This document shows, piece after piece, positions 1 to 6,075 of a stretch of DNA of 64,000 nt. The notes beneath the pieces are model-generated. The model saw nothing but the letters and a program-made list of their open reading frames with translations, was not told the DNA's origin and did no database searches. The first letter of the stretch is position 1. Each line of letters begins with the position of its first letter. This DNA comes from Fen-1245 sp963835535. GTDB lineage: Bacteria > Gemmatimonadota > Gemmatimonadetes > Gemmatimonadales > JACORV01. Position numbers and translations under genes: made by a program. The stretch is from NCBI GenBank assembly GCA_963835535.1, contig CAWIFL010000002.1:310001-374000 (forward strand), written 5' to 3'.

Positions 1-209
1 ACGACTTCCTCAGGGCGCAGGGGCTGCTCGATGCGGGACGGGTGCTGACCGCCGCCGGCGACACGGCGGGCGCGCGCGCGGCCTACGGTGAGCTCCTCGA
101 GAAGTACGGCGAGCTGTCGCAGGCCGCCGAGGCGCGCGTCAGGATGGGAGAGGTCGGGGGCACCGTGCCCGCGACCAAGCCCAAGTCCGCCACGGGTAGC
201 CAGGGCTAG
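1..209 (+). CDS. C-terminal end of a repeat-type (TPR-like) protein, cut by the window edge
   Basis: An open frame enters from the left edge (first complete codon at base 3) and stops with TAG at 207-209, giving about 68 residues. The segment is a helical, alanine-rich stretch (for example DTAGARAAYGELLEKYGELSQ) with the small/aromatic spacing of a tetratricopeptide-like helix pair, followed by a Thr/Lys/Pro-rich tail. TPR or outer-membrane assembly lipoproteins look like this, but the fragment is too short for a family call. It lies just upstream of the RCC1 lipoprotein on the same strand. Function is not assigned. Confidence 0.5.
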   Translation, partial: DFLRAQGLLDAGRVLTAAGDTAGARAAYGELLEKYGELSQAAEARVRMGEVGGTVPATKPKSATGSQG

Positions 210-222
210 CCCCCCTCGAGAG

Positions 223-1383
223 ATGCGCCCGATCCCGACGCACTCGCGGTTTGGCGTTCTCGTGCTCGCGGCGGCCGTGAGCGCGTGGAGCTGCAAGGAG
301 TCCACGGCGCCGGGTCGCTACGCCGCCGCGTCCGTCACGGCGGGAACCCAGCACAGCTGCAGCCTCACGACGAGCGGGGCGGGGCACTGCTGGGGCTGGA
401 ACGCATATGGCCAGCTTGGCCTCGGCGGCACCGACAGCGCGGCTCACGCCAGCCCCGCCTCCGTTTCCGGAGGGCTCACCTTCGCCACAATGAGCGCGGG
501 TGGCTATCACACCTGCGGTGTGACGGCCGGCGGCGCGGCGTACTGCTGGGGGAACGGCGTCCACGGTCAGCTGGGAAACGGCTCGCCGGCCGTCGACTCC
601 GTGCCGGGCGCGGTGTCGGGGGGGCTCGTCTTCACGGCCGTAAGCGCGGGGCTGTACCACACGTGCGGCCTGGTGTCGGGCGGGGCAGCGCGCTGCTGGG
701 GATTCAACGTGGCTGGCGCGCTGGGGGTCGGAAGCTCCGACACTACGCCTCACGGGACGCCGATGGCGGTCTCCGGTGGGCTCAGCTTCATGGCGGTGAG
801 CGCCGGAGGCTACCACACCTGCGGCCTGACGTCGGCGGGAGCGGCCTACTGCTGGGGCGACAACACCGACGGCCAGCTGGGCGATGGGTCGAACGCCACA
901 CGCACGGTGCCCGTGCCGGTGTCGGGCGCTCTCACCTTCATGTCGATCAGTGCCGGCGGGTATCACACCTGCGGCCTCACGAGCACCGCTTTGGTCTACT
1001 GCTGGGGGGCGAACGGCTACGGCGAGCTCGGCACTGGGACGACGTCGAGCAGTACGTATCCGGAGCTGCTGCCGGGGGGCCTGACGTTCGCGTCGGTCAG
1101 CGCCGGACTCCTCCACACCTGCGGCGTCACCACCGGCGGCGCGACCTACTGCTGGGGTTACAACGACGCCGGCCAGCTCGGCAACGGATCGGTCAGCACC
1201 GACTCGCTGCCGGCGGCCGTCTCCGGCGGCGTCCGGTTCGTGGCCGTGAGTGCCGGCGGGTACCATACCTGCGGCCTCACCGCCGGCGGGGCGGTCTACT
1301 GCTGGGGCTACGGCCAGTTCGGCCAGGTGGGGAACGGCTCGACGAACACCGCCTACATTCCCGCTCTCGCCTCGAGCCCCTGA
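223..1383 (+). CDS. Secreted lipoprotein with seven RCC1-type repeats (beta-propeller)
   Basis: Translation from ATG 223 gives 386 residues. A hydrophobic N-terminus ends in a near-lipobox (AWSC about residue 25), so export and lipid anchoring are likely. The rest is seven regular ~48-residue repeats, each with an H-[ST]-C-[GS] element, then CWG, then a GQLG-like element followed by G, which is the bacterial RCC1 signature. Seven repeats suit one closed seven-bladed propeller. Each repeat keeps two cysteines about 13 residues apart, possibly a disulfide per blade in the periplasm or outside the cell. An upstream in-frame extension to base 88 overlaps the preceding gene and lacks a signal sequence, so the internal ATG was chosen. 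The ligand is unknown. Confidence 0.8.
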   Translation: MRPIPTHSRFGVLVLAAAVSAWSCKESTAPGRYAAASVTAGTQHSCSLTTSGAGHCWGWNAYGQLGLGGTDSAAHASPASVSGGLTFATMSAGGYHTCGVTAGGAAYCWGNGVHGQLGNGSPAVDSVPGAVSGGLVFTAVSAGLYHTCGLVSGGAARCWGFNVAGALGVGSSDTTPHGTPMAVSGGLSFMAVSAGGYHTCGLTSAGAAYCWGDNTDGQLGDGSNATRTVPVPVSGALTFMSISAGGYHTCGLTSTALVYCWGANGYGELGTGTTSSSTYPELLPGGLTFASVSAGLLHTCGVTTGGATYCWGYNDAGQLGNGSVSTDSLPAAVSGGVRFVAVSAGGYHTCGLTAGGAVYCWGYGQFGQVGNGSTNTAYIPALASSP

Positions 1384-1416
1384 GGATCCTCCTCGCGCCA
1401 ACTGATCCGCGAGCGT

Positions 1417-2115
1417 CTACAGGACCAACACGCTCACCGCCGCACTGACGGTGAATTCATGCGACAGCGGGGCCTGCACCGAGGCGGTTTGCATTTCAGG
1501 AGGAGCAGGGGTTTCGAGGGGCGGGCCCAAGGCCCTTTGCCACACCTGATAGATGACATCCTCGGTGCTCACCGTGAGGCGGAGGCGAGACGAGAATGCG
1601 TACGCAGCCGATAGTCCGCCCGCGACTCCATACGCAGTTTGATGCGCGCCGTAACTGTCCAAGAACGGGCCGACCCCATACTCCGAGTCACCGAAGCGGA
1701 TCATCGCCGGTCCAAGGCTGGCTGCGAGCTGGAGCCTTCGCCCGGCCGCCTGCCGAGCGGCAAGACGGAGCGACGCGACTAACTGCGTTGTGCTCGTTTC
1801 GTCCGGCTTCCCGGGGACGAGGCTGAGAAGGCCGTTCGGCGTTGTGGCATAGGCCCGTGTGAGGTGGAGGTCTACGGTGCCTTGTATCCCGAAGTGCGCT
1901 AGCGGCCAGTATGACGCGAGCGCGCCGACAAGGAGGCCACCGCCATCCCATGATCGGACGACAAAACCATCCCCAAGCGTTCTAAAGAACTGGGTTCCGG
2001 TCGGTGGCGAGTAACCGAATCGGGCGCCGATCTCAAGGCGCTGCGCGGTCAGAGGAGTTGCGATCGCGGTAGCGAGCAGCGAGGCGGAAAGAGCGATGAC
2101 ACGAGGACGCAACAT
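1417..2115 (-). CDS. Putative outer-membrane beta-barrel protein
   Basis: 232 residues from ATG 2115. The first ~24 residues form a clear Sec signal peptide ending in TPLTAQ. The mature part alternates short amphipathic strands (LEIGARFGYSPP, GGLLVGALASYW, FGIQGTVDLHL, GGLSAAYAFSSRLRLTVS) and ends in hydrophobic strands finishing VSVLVL, as in small eight-stranded barrels. No named family can be assigned from the sequence alone. It is convergent with the RCC1 gene and starts just beside the left remnant of the dif-integrated element. Its base composition looks less GC-rich than the housekeeping genes to the right. Confidence 0.55.
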   Translation of the reverse strand: MLRPRVIALSASLLATAIATPLTAQRLEIGARFGYSPPTGTQFFRTLGDGFVVRSWDGGGLLVGALASYWPLAHFGIQGTVDLHLTRAYATTPNGLLSLVPGKPDETSTTQLVASLRLAARQAAGRRLQLAASLGPAMIRFGDSEYGVGPFLDSYGAHQTAYGVAGGLSAAYAFSSRLRLTVSTEDVIYQVWQRALGPPLETPAPPEMQTASVQAPLSHEFTVSAAVSVLVL

Positions 2116-2537
2116 GGCCGCGGCCCTCCGTGGACTGCGCAGGCGGGCGAGCCCGCCCTAAGGTACGAGCCCGCACCAACCAGTTACCCACACGGGTCCG
2201 CACCCGGAGGGCAGTTATGCACGCCGAACCTAGGGTGCCGGACGACCGTTCGCCAGCCAGCGGGGCGCCTGCATCATCCGGGCACTGTCGCGCCAAGGCC
2301 ACTTCGTATAAGATATGGTCTGGCAGGCAATTAGCGCGACAGCTTAACCGATTATTCGGTCCCCGCGCGATGCTAGATCGCGCGCGGCTCCACCGCCCGA
2401 AACACCAACTCACTAACGCGAGCAACGCCTAACCGCGCCGCAAGGCGGAGCGGGAGGCCCTTTGCTCGCGCGCGGCCAGGATGGCGCTACCGCTAGTGAG
2501 CGGGGGCTCTCGCACGCCCGCGCGTCGGGAGAGCCCG
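2116..2537. other. Gene-free left junction of the dif-integrated element
   Basis: This 420-base stretch has no convincing gene. It holds a short hairpin (GGCGGGC-ga-GCCCGCC, 2143-2158), the left copy of the element-end repeat (2184-2317) and a half-dif sequence, then about 200 bases of element DNA leading to a ribosome-binding site before ATG 2538. Within the repeat, a frame encodes the same C-terminal tail as the small protein at 5569-5904 (THTGPHPEG...RT, stop at 2234). It is closed upstream by TAA at 2159-2161, so it is a remnant of a lost gene. Confidence 0.6.
2184..2317 (+). repeat. Element-end direct repeat, left copy, ending in a half-dif site
   Basis: It matches 5855-5991. The first ~40 bases are nearly identical in both copies (TTACCCACACGGGTCCGC onward), the middle has drifted, and the last 17 bases (XerC-side arm ACTTCGTATAA plus core GATATG, 2301-2317) are identical. 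After 2317 the XerD-side arm is absent and replaced by GTCTGGCAGGC. Confidence 0.75.
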
Positions 2538-2852
2538 ATGACACACACGACGGAGAGCAACGGCGCTCGGACCCCGGCGGAGATGCTCGCGGATGTGGCG
2601 AGCTGGCCCGCGCGGATTCGAGCGATCTACTGCGACCTGACGGAGAGCGAGCTGTCGGCACTACTCGGAGAGGTCGCGCTGTTTGCGATGGCGGTGGACG
2701 CGATGGAGCGCGACGTGACGAGGCGCCGCAGCGAGGTGGAGGCGCGCGACCGTGCGGAGCTGCGGGCGGCGCAGCTCGCGCGCGAGGCGCGACGCCAAGC
2801 GCCGCACGAGTTGCACTTGATGGGGAGGACGCGGACCGGCGCCGTCTCGTAG
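2538..2852 (+). CDS. Small element protein, paralogue of the protein at 5569-5904
   Basis: 104 residues from ATG 2538, which follows a GGGAGAG ribosome-binding site. A longer TTG start at 2481 lacks support. It is charged and helical and aligns without gaps over ~60 residues to the 111-residue protein at 5569-5904. Shared features are A-E-[MV]-[LI]-A-D-V-x-x-W near residues 14-23, DLTxxEL near 33-39, a [GE][DE]V[AS]LF block near 45-49 and ExxVxRRR near 57-64. No membrane segment or known domain is seen. The last codons overlap the start of the Rep frame. Function unknown; a DNA-binding or replication accessory role is only a guess from its position before Rep. Confidence 0.6.
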   Translation: MTHTTESNGARTPAEMLADVASWPARIRAIYCDLTESELSALLGEVALFAMAVDAMERDVTRRRSEVEARDRAELRAAQLAREARRQAPHELHLMGRTRTGAVS

Positions 2853-3628
2853 AAGCGTGGGCCGCTCAGCTCGAAGCTGACGGCCCCTGGCCTCTGTTCC
2901 TCACGCTCACCTTTCGAGGCGACCGCGTACACCCGGAGCAGGCCGACAAGGTGTTCCGGGTGTTCATCGGCGAGATCAACCGCGAGCTGTACGGCCCGCG
3001 CTGGCGCGAGCGCGGCCAGGGTGTGCGGTGGGTGCGCGCCATGGAGATGCAGCGGCGCGGCGTGCTCCACTTCCACGCGCTGCTCGGCGGCGAGCGCGTG
3101 GACGAGCTGCGCCGCTTGTTGCTGATGGACCGATGGAACCAGCTCGCGGGCTTCGCGAGGATCGAGGCGCCGCGGAGTGGCCGCGCCGTGAGGAGCTACT
3201 GCGCCAAGTACGTCACCAAGGGCGGCGGGGGCGAGTTGGACCTGGGCGGGCCGGGGATGCACGAGCCGCCCCGAACCACCTGGCCCGCGCCGATCGTACG
3301 CCTGAGGGGCGTGCAGCGCGCGGAGCTGGACGACGTGCGGCGCCTGACGACGCGCCGCCAATACCGCGCGCTGATGGAGCTGATGCGCGGCCATCCCTCC
3401 GCCGGCGCCGACGAACTGCTCGACCAGGTGCGCCGGCGCGTGGAGGACCTGCGCGGGGGGCGGGCCTCGTCAGCTGCGAAGCGAGTCCGCCAGACTCGGC
3501 TACCTCGGACAGCGCAGACGGGCGAGCCCGCCTCTCTCTGGGCAACTCAGGAGCCGCAGGCTCCCCGCTGGCCGGGCGCATCTCCCGCACGGCCAGCGAC
3601 AGCGAGTCCAGCGACCGAAGCAACCTAG
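2826..3628 (+). CDS. Rolling-circle replication initiator (HUH endonuclease), start unresolved
   Basis: The reading frame carries the three motifs of HUH Rep proteins in order: FLTLTFR (2897-2917), HFHALL (3068-3085, the metal-binding HUH pair) and YCAKYVTKG (3197-3223). The last has two tyrosines four residues apart, as in phiX174-type superfamily I nickases. Such proteins nick one strand at an origin and stay covalently attached to its 5' end. The frame is open back to a TTG at 2462, but that part is antisense to sense in the preceding gene's frame, and no ATG, GTG or TTG occurs in frame between 2465 and 2896. Expression by a -1 shift near the GGGG run at 2822-2825, or a frameshift mutation there, would explain this. 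The last ~55 residues are low-complexity over hairpin DNA. Confidence 0.65.
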
Positions 3629-3744
3629 CCCGCGCGGAGCGGGCGGGCCGAGACTCCCTCGGTGCCGCGTGCCCGACATGGCCCGCGCGAGCCCCCGGCG
3701 CTGCAGGCGCTCCGGGGTGAGGAGAACGGGGAAGGGGAGCCCGG

Positions 3745-3779
3745 CACACTCCGCCCCGTTACTTGACGGGCGGAGTGTG
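3745..3779. terminator. 12-bp perfect inverted repeat, terminator-like or origin hairpin
   Basis: CACACTCCGCCC (3745-3756) pairs exactly with GGGCGGAGTGTG (3768-3779) around an 11-base loop. It stands between the Rep gene and the convergent lipoprotein gene, so it could terminate both. No strong T-tract follows. The right arm recurs at 4541-4553. Confidence 0.5.
3765..3777 (+). repeat. GACGGGCGGAGTG direct repeat, left of the lipoprotein gene
   Basis: Identical to 4541-4553. The two copies sit outside the start and end of the lipoprotein gene 3838-4464 with similar flanks (ACTTGAC... and ACTCGAC...). They could mark a captured segment. Confidence 0.45.
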
Positions 3780-3837
3780 TCCTGCAACGGAAATGCAAGC
3801 AGGATAGCATGAAGCGGACCGTCGAAACGCGTCCGTC

Positions 3838-4464
3838 TTACTGGGGAGTGAGGGTAACCGCGACGTCGTCGACATAGTACGTTCTCGCTACCTCAAACGT
3901 GCCCCACACACCGATGACGACGTAGATGAGGCCACTCGCATTGCCGTTGGCTGACATCTGAACGGACTTGCGCAGCCATACGTAGCCGCTGCTGTTCGCC
4001 CCGCTTCCGGTATCATCGTGCAGAGTGGCGGCCAAGAGCGAGGGGCCGTCCACCGGCGCCGTCGGTGCGGCGCCGGTAAGAAGCACGAAGTGGTTCGCGG
4101 TGCCATAATCCTCTGTCCCGAATGCGTATGACACATCGACAGTGTACGTTCGGCCCGAGTCAGCGGCGAAGGCGCGCACGATCCAGATCTTTGCCGCGTC
4201 GGTGGAGTTGTTCACCTGAAACTTGAGCGACCGCTGTCCAGTGCAAACCAGCTCGGTCGTGGGGCCGACGGACCAAGGGGCGTACGCCGAACCAGGGGAG
4301 CCTGTGTCCGCGCCAACGGGCGTCCAGCCCTCCAGCCCCTGCTCGAAGGAGAAGGTGTACTGCCCACCGGGAGCTACGCAGGCCGCTGGCGCCGTCATGG
4401 TCTTGGCACAACCCTGGGCCACCGCGATGACGCATGCCGCGCGAAGAACCAGATTCTTGAACAT
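3838..4464 (-). CDS. Secreted lipoprotein-like protein, possible element cargo
   Basis: 208 residues from ATG 4464, eight bases after a GGAG ribosome-binding site. The N-terminus has a basic start, a hydrophobic core and VAQGC at residue 19, a plausible but non-ideal lipobox. The mature part resembles secreted jelly-roll (carbohydrate-binding-like) domains: an opening FSFEQGLEGWTP, a central SLKFQV strand and a terminal ARTYYVDDVAVTL strand, as in many extracellular CBM-type modules. No catalytic motif is seen. It is the only minus-strand gene inside the dif element and is flanked by a 13-base direct repeat, which suggests cargo or a trapped host gene. Function unknown. Confidence 0.6.
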   Translation of the reverse strand: MFKNLVLRAACVIAVAQGCAKTMTAPAACVAPGGQYTFSFEQGLEGWTPVGADTGSPGSAYAPWSVGPTTELVCTGQRSLKFQVNNSTDAAKIWIVRAFAADSGRTYTVDVSYAFGTEDYGTANHFVLLTGAAPTAPVDGPSLLAATLHDDTGSGANSSGYVWLRKSVQMSANGNASGLIYVVIGVWGTFEVARTYYVDDVAVTLTPQ

Positions 4465-4540
4465 TCAGACTGCTCCGTGACGCGCCCAGCCCTCAGTGCG
4501 CTCGACCAAGATGGTGCAAGAACCGGCGGCGGGCCAACTC

Positions 4541-4553
4541 GACGGGCGGAGTG
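4541..4553 (+). repeat. GACGGGCGGAGTG direct repeat, right of the lipoprotein gene
   Basis: The second copy of the motif at 3765-3777, lying upstream of the lipoprotein start codon. Unlike the left copy it is not part of a palindrome. Confidence 0.45.
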
Positions 4554-4869
4554 CGCCTAGCCCCTCAGGTTGCCACGGTTGGACTGCCGTCCGCTCTGGC
4601 TCTCCTCGCGCGCGCGTAGGCCCCTGGAAATGCCTTCAAAATGCCGTCAGAAACGCCGCTGGGACTTGATCTGGCTCAGCAGCGGTCGCCGCACGCGTGC
4701 GCGTGCGGGGCAGCATCGGTGGACGAGAGCGGCGCGGTCTCGACCGCCCAGCACCGGAAAACCGTCTGCAATCGCGAGAGTCATCTGAAGCCCTAGGCGG
4801 AATGCGGACAATCGCCGGGGTGATCAGTTAAGGGCCGTCTGCACTTCTGCCCCGCCTAGAGGCCAACTC

Positions 4870-4900
4870 TTGACAGCGGACGCCCGATCCGCAAACGTAG
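4870..4900 (+). promoter_or_regulatory. Possible promoter for the HTH-acidic-small protein genes
   Basis: A perfect -35 hexamer TTGACA lies at 4870-4875. The expected -10 position (around 4893-4900, AACGTA) is a weak match. The HTH start is ~105 bases downstream. Support is limited to the -35 box and the position. Confidence 0.3.
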
Positions 4901-5006
4901 CCTTGTCGCGGCCAGCCGCCCGACAGCAGGGGCCCGCAGGACAACCTAACTCAAAGCATACGGCGGCCGACCATCGTGACGCGCAGCGCGTCCGCTGGGA
5001 GGTTGC

Positions 5007-5261
5007 ATGTCCAAGCCAACGAGCATCACGCTCCGCCGCGTGATCGAGGGCCGGGAGTACCACGCGCAGGCGTCGGCGCGCGGGTTCCTCTCTCTCACCG
5101 AAGCGGCGCACGTCGCCCGCGTGGACTTCTCCACCGTCTGGCGCTGGCTGCATAGCGGCAGGCTGAGCGGCAGATCTGGAACGCGGCCCGTCCGCGTCTC
5201 TGAGCTACTGCGGTTTCTCCGACTGCGCGCGGCTACGCGCGTGCGCCACGAAGGGAGGTGA
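5007..5261 (+). CDS. Helix-turn-helix (excisionase/MerR-like, HTH_17 type) DNA-binding protein
   Basis: 84 residues from ATG 5007, with GGGAGG five bases upstream. Residues ~28-72 form an HTH_17-type module: LSLTEAAHVARVDFSTVWRW gives the two DNA-binding helices, SGRLSGRSGTRPVRV the wing, and SELLRFL the closing helix. Proteins of this size and fold act as phage or plasmid excisionases and small transcription regulators. Two more element genes follow on the same strand after seven bases. It may control element genes or direct Xer recombination at the adjacent dif site; that role is inference. Confidence 0.7.
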   Translation: MSKPTSITLRRVIEGREYHAQASARGFLSLTEAAHVARVDFSTVWRWLHSGRLSGRSGTRPVRVSELLRFLRLRAATRVRHEGR

Positions 5262-5268
5262 GTGACGG

Positions 5269-5460
5269 ATGGCGAACAAGCCTACCAAGGCCGACCTGGA
5301 GGCGGAGAACGCTTCGCTCAACGAAGCGCTCGACGCAGTCACGGACGCGCTGGAAGACGACGAGCTGAGTGCGACCCGCAAGGTCTCAGCCGCCCTTGAG
5401 GAGCTGGACAAGCTCGAAGACGAGGGCGACCAGGAAGACGACCAGGACGAGGGCGAGTGA
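5269..5460 (+). CDS. Small acidic coiled-coil protein
   Basis: 63 residues from ATG 5269, with a strong GGGAGGTG ribosome-binding site overlapping the end of the HTH gene. A lysine-containing start is followed by heptad-like Leu/Ala spacing (residues ~8-45), then a very acidic tail rich in Asp and Glu with no basic residues. No known family is recognised. Its position between two element genes suggests a short operon. Possible roles such as an ssDNA mimic, a partner of the basic Rep, or an antirepressor are speculative. Confidence 0.55.
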   Translation: MANKPTKADLEAENASLNEALDAVTDALEDDELSATRKVSAALEELDKLEDEGDQEDDQDEGE

Positions 5461-5568
5461 CGGGGCAGGTGTGCGGCGCGGCGCCCGGCAGCTCTACCGG
5501 GCGCACCGCCGAGGCCGAGGTCGCTCCGGGGCCAGGCGACCGTAACGAGCTGTCGCAGGGAAGGCGCG

Positions 5569-5904
5569 ATGAAGCTCAACGTGCGCAGCGCCGCCGAGGT
5601 CATTGCAGATGTCGGCACTTGGGCCGTCCGTCTGGGGCAGATGGGAGCTGACCTGACCGCTGAAGAGTTGCACCGGCTGGCCGGAGATGTGTCGCTGTTC
5701 GGCGTGCAGTTTGAGGCGCTAGAACGGGCCGTCCAGAGGCGGCGGCAGGAGCGGGCGGAGACCGACGCTCGGGCGGTCGGGCTTGCGCTCAAGGCCCAGG
5801 GCGGCAAACAATCGAAGGGCCCCGGGCGGCAACCCGGAGCCCCTCACGAACCACTTACCCACACGGGTCCGCACCCGGAGGGCAGTTATGCACCCCGAAC
5901 CTAG
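5569..5904 (+). CDS. Small element protein, paralogue of the protein at 2538-2852
   Basis: 111 residues from ATG 5569, six bases after AGGGAAGG. Residues 8-60 align gap-free to the 104-residue protein beside Rep, including AAEVIADVGTW, DLTAEEL, GDVSLF and LERAVQRRR. The C-terminal ~30 residues run over a hairpin (5817-5842) and into the element-end repeat, giving a tail THTGPHPEG...APRT. The same tail sequence survives as a fragment at 2165-2234 in the left repeat, which shows that an earlier element had this gene at the same place. Function unknown; no membrane segment or catalytic motif. Confidence 0.6.
   Translation: MKLNVRSAAEVIADVGTWAVRLGQMGADLTAEELHRLAGDVSLFGVQFEALERAVQRRRQERAETDARAVGLALKAQGGKQSKGPGRQPGAPHEPLTHTGPHPEGSYAPRT
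5817..5842. terminator. GC-rich hairpin near the end of the element
   Basis: GGGCCCCGGG (5817-5826) faces CCCGGAGCCC (5833-5842) across a six-base loop, with one mismatch. It lies inside the last codons of the small protein at 5569. It may terminate the element operon or serve as a single-strand fold. Confidence 0.35.
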
Positions 5905-5991
5905 GATAGCTGACGTACCATCCGCAAGCCAGCGAGGCGCCTGCATCATCCCGTCAGCGTCGCGCACAACAGCGACTTCGTATAAGATATG
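5855..5991 (+). repeat. Element-end direct repeat, right copy
   Basis: Homologous to 2184-2317, with ~40 near-identical bases at its left and the identical dif half (XerC arm plus core) at its right. It includes GGGT-ccgc-ACCC, a small stem. This is the right end of the integrated unit. Confidence 0.75.
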
Positions 5992-6002
5992 TTATGTTAA
6001 GT
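5975..6002 (+). other. dif: dif-like XerC/XerD recombination site
   Basis: 28 bases with the dif layout: left arm ACTTCGTATAA (5975-5985), six-base core GATATG (5986-5991) and right arm TTATGTTAAGT (5992-6002). The right arm differs from the E. coli XerD arm TTATGTTAAAT at one base. The left arm starts ACTTC like the Bacillus subtilis dif site and ends ATAA like that of E. coli. Gene orientation on both sides converges on it, as expected at a terminus, and a XerD-type recombinase gene lies 21 kb away. Confidence 0.8.
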
Positions 6003-6075
6003 TGATTTGTGGGCAAGTGTGGATATCGGAAGTGGGTTCCGAAGTGCGTTCCCTAGTCGCTTGGAAGAGCTTGGT

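Larger units (their letters stand above)
3629..3837. other. Hairpin-rich intergenic region of the element
   Basis: No gene is visible. The region contains several stem-loops: CCCCCGGCGC-tgca-GGCGCTCCGGGG around 3693-3718 and the long perfect stem at 3745-3779. Another (GGAGCC-gca-GGCTCC, about 3550) lies just upstream inside the Rep tail. In ssDNA elements such clusters often hold replication origins or packaging signals, which is inference here. Confidence 0.4.
4465..5006. other. Long non-coding interval upstream of the HTH gene
   Basis: 541 bases without a supported gene. It holds the right copy of the 13-base direct repeat (4541-4553), a GC palindrome-like run near 4692-4712, and a TTGACA hexamer at 4870-4875. 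The rest shows nothing I can name. Such a large gap in an otherwise dense chromosome suggests regulatory or origin function, or decayed element DNA. Confidence 0.4.
2301..6002 (+). mobile_element. Xer/dif-integrated element with HUH Rep (about 3.67-kb unit)
   Basis: The unit lies between a half-dif (2301-2317) and a complete dif-like site (5975-6002), 3674 bases from one ACTTCG to the next. It encodes a small helical protein, a two-tyrosine HUH Rep, a hairpin-rich non-coding stretch, a minus-strand lipoprotein, an HTH protein, an acidic protein and a second copy of the small helical protein. Elements that use host XerCD to enter dif (CTXphi-type inoviruses and satellites, dif-borne microviruses) leave this arrangement. 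No integrase, Zot/pI ATPase or capsid gene is visible, so it may be a satellite, a plasmid-like element or a decayed phage. Confidence 0.7.

Noticed and set aside
1392..1413. CTCGCG...CGCGAG hairpin between the RCC1 gene and the barrel gene
   Set aside because: Six pairs with a ten-base loop and no T-tract; too weak to call a terminator in GC-rich DNA.
2301..2317. ACTTCGTATA resembles a loxP arm (at 2301 and 5975)
   Set aside because: Only one arm matches. The six-base core and the right arm fit dif much better, and no Cre-like gene is nearby.
2130..2432. Open frames across both element-end repeats (2130-2432 and 5783-6103)
   Set aside because: They look alike only because the DNA repeats. 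They lack ribosome-binding sites and cross the dif core, and the real neighbouring gene uses another frame.
2462..2825. N-terminal part of the long frame containing Rep
   Set aside because: It overlaps a gene with a clear paralogue in another frame, and its sequence is Arg/Gly/Ala shadow-like without domain features.
5457..5651. 64-residue frame starting at the acidic gene stop
   Set aside because: It overlaps the conserved gene at 5569 out of frame and has no recognisable features.
5205..5807. 200-residue minus-strand frame opposite the HTH, acidic and small-protein genes
   Set aside because: Serine-rich complement of well-supported plus-strand genes; no start signal.
2301..6002. Complete filamentous phage (inovirus) or microvirus prophage
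   Set aside because: No Zot/pI ATPase, coat or major capsid gene is visible in the 3.67-kb unit; only replication- and regulation-type genes are seen.
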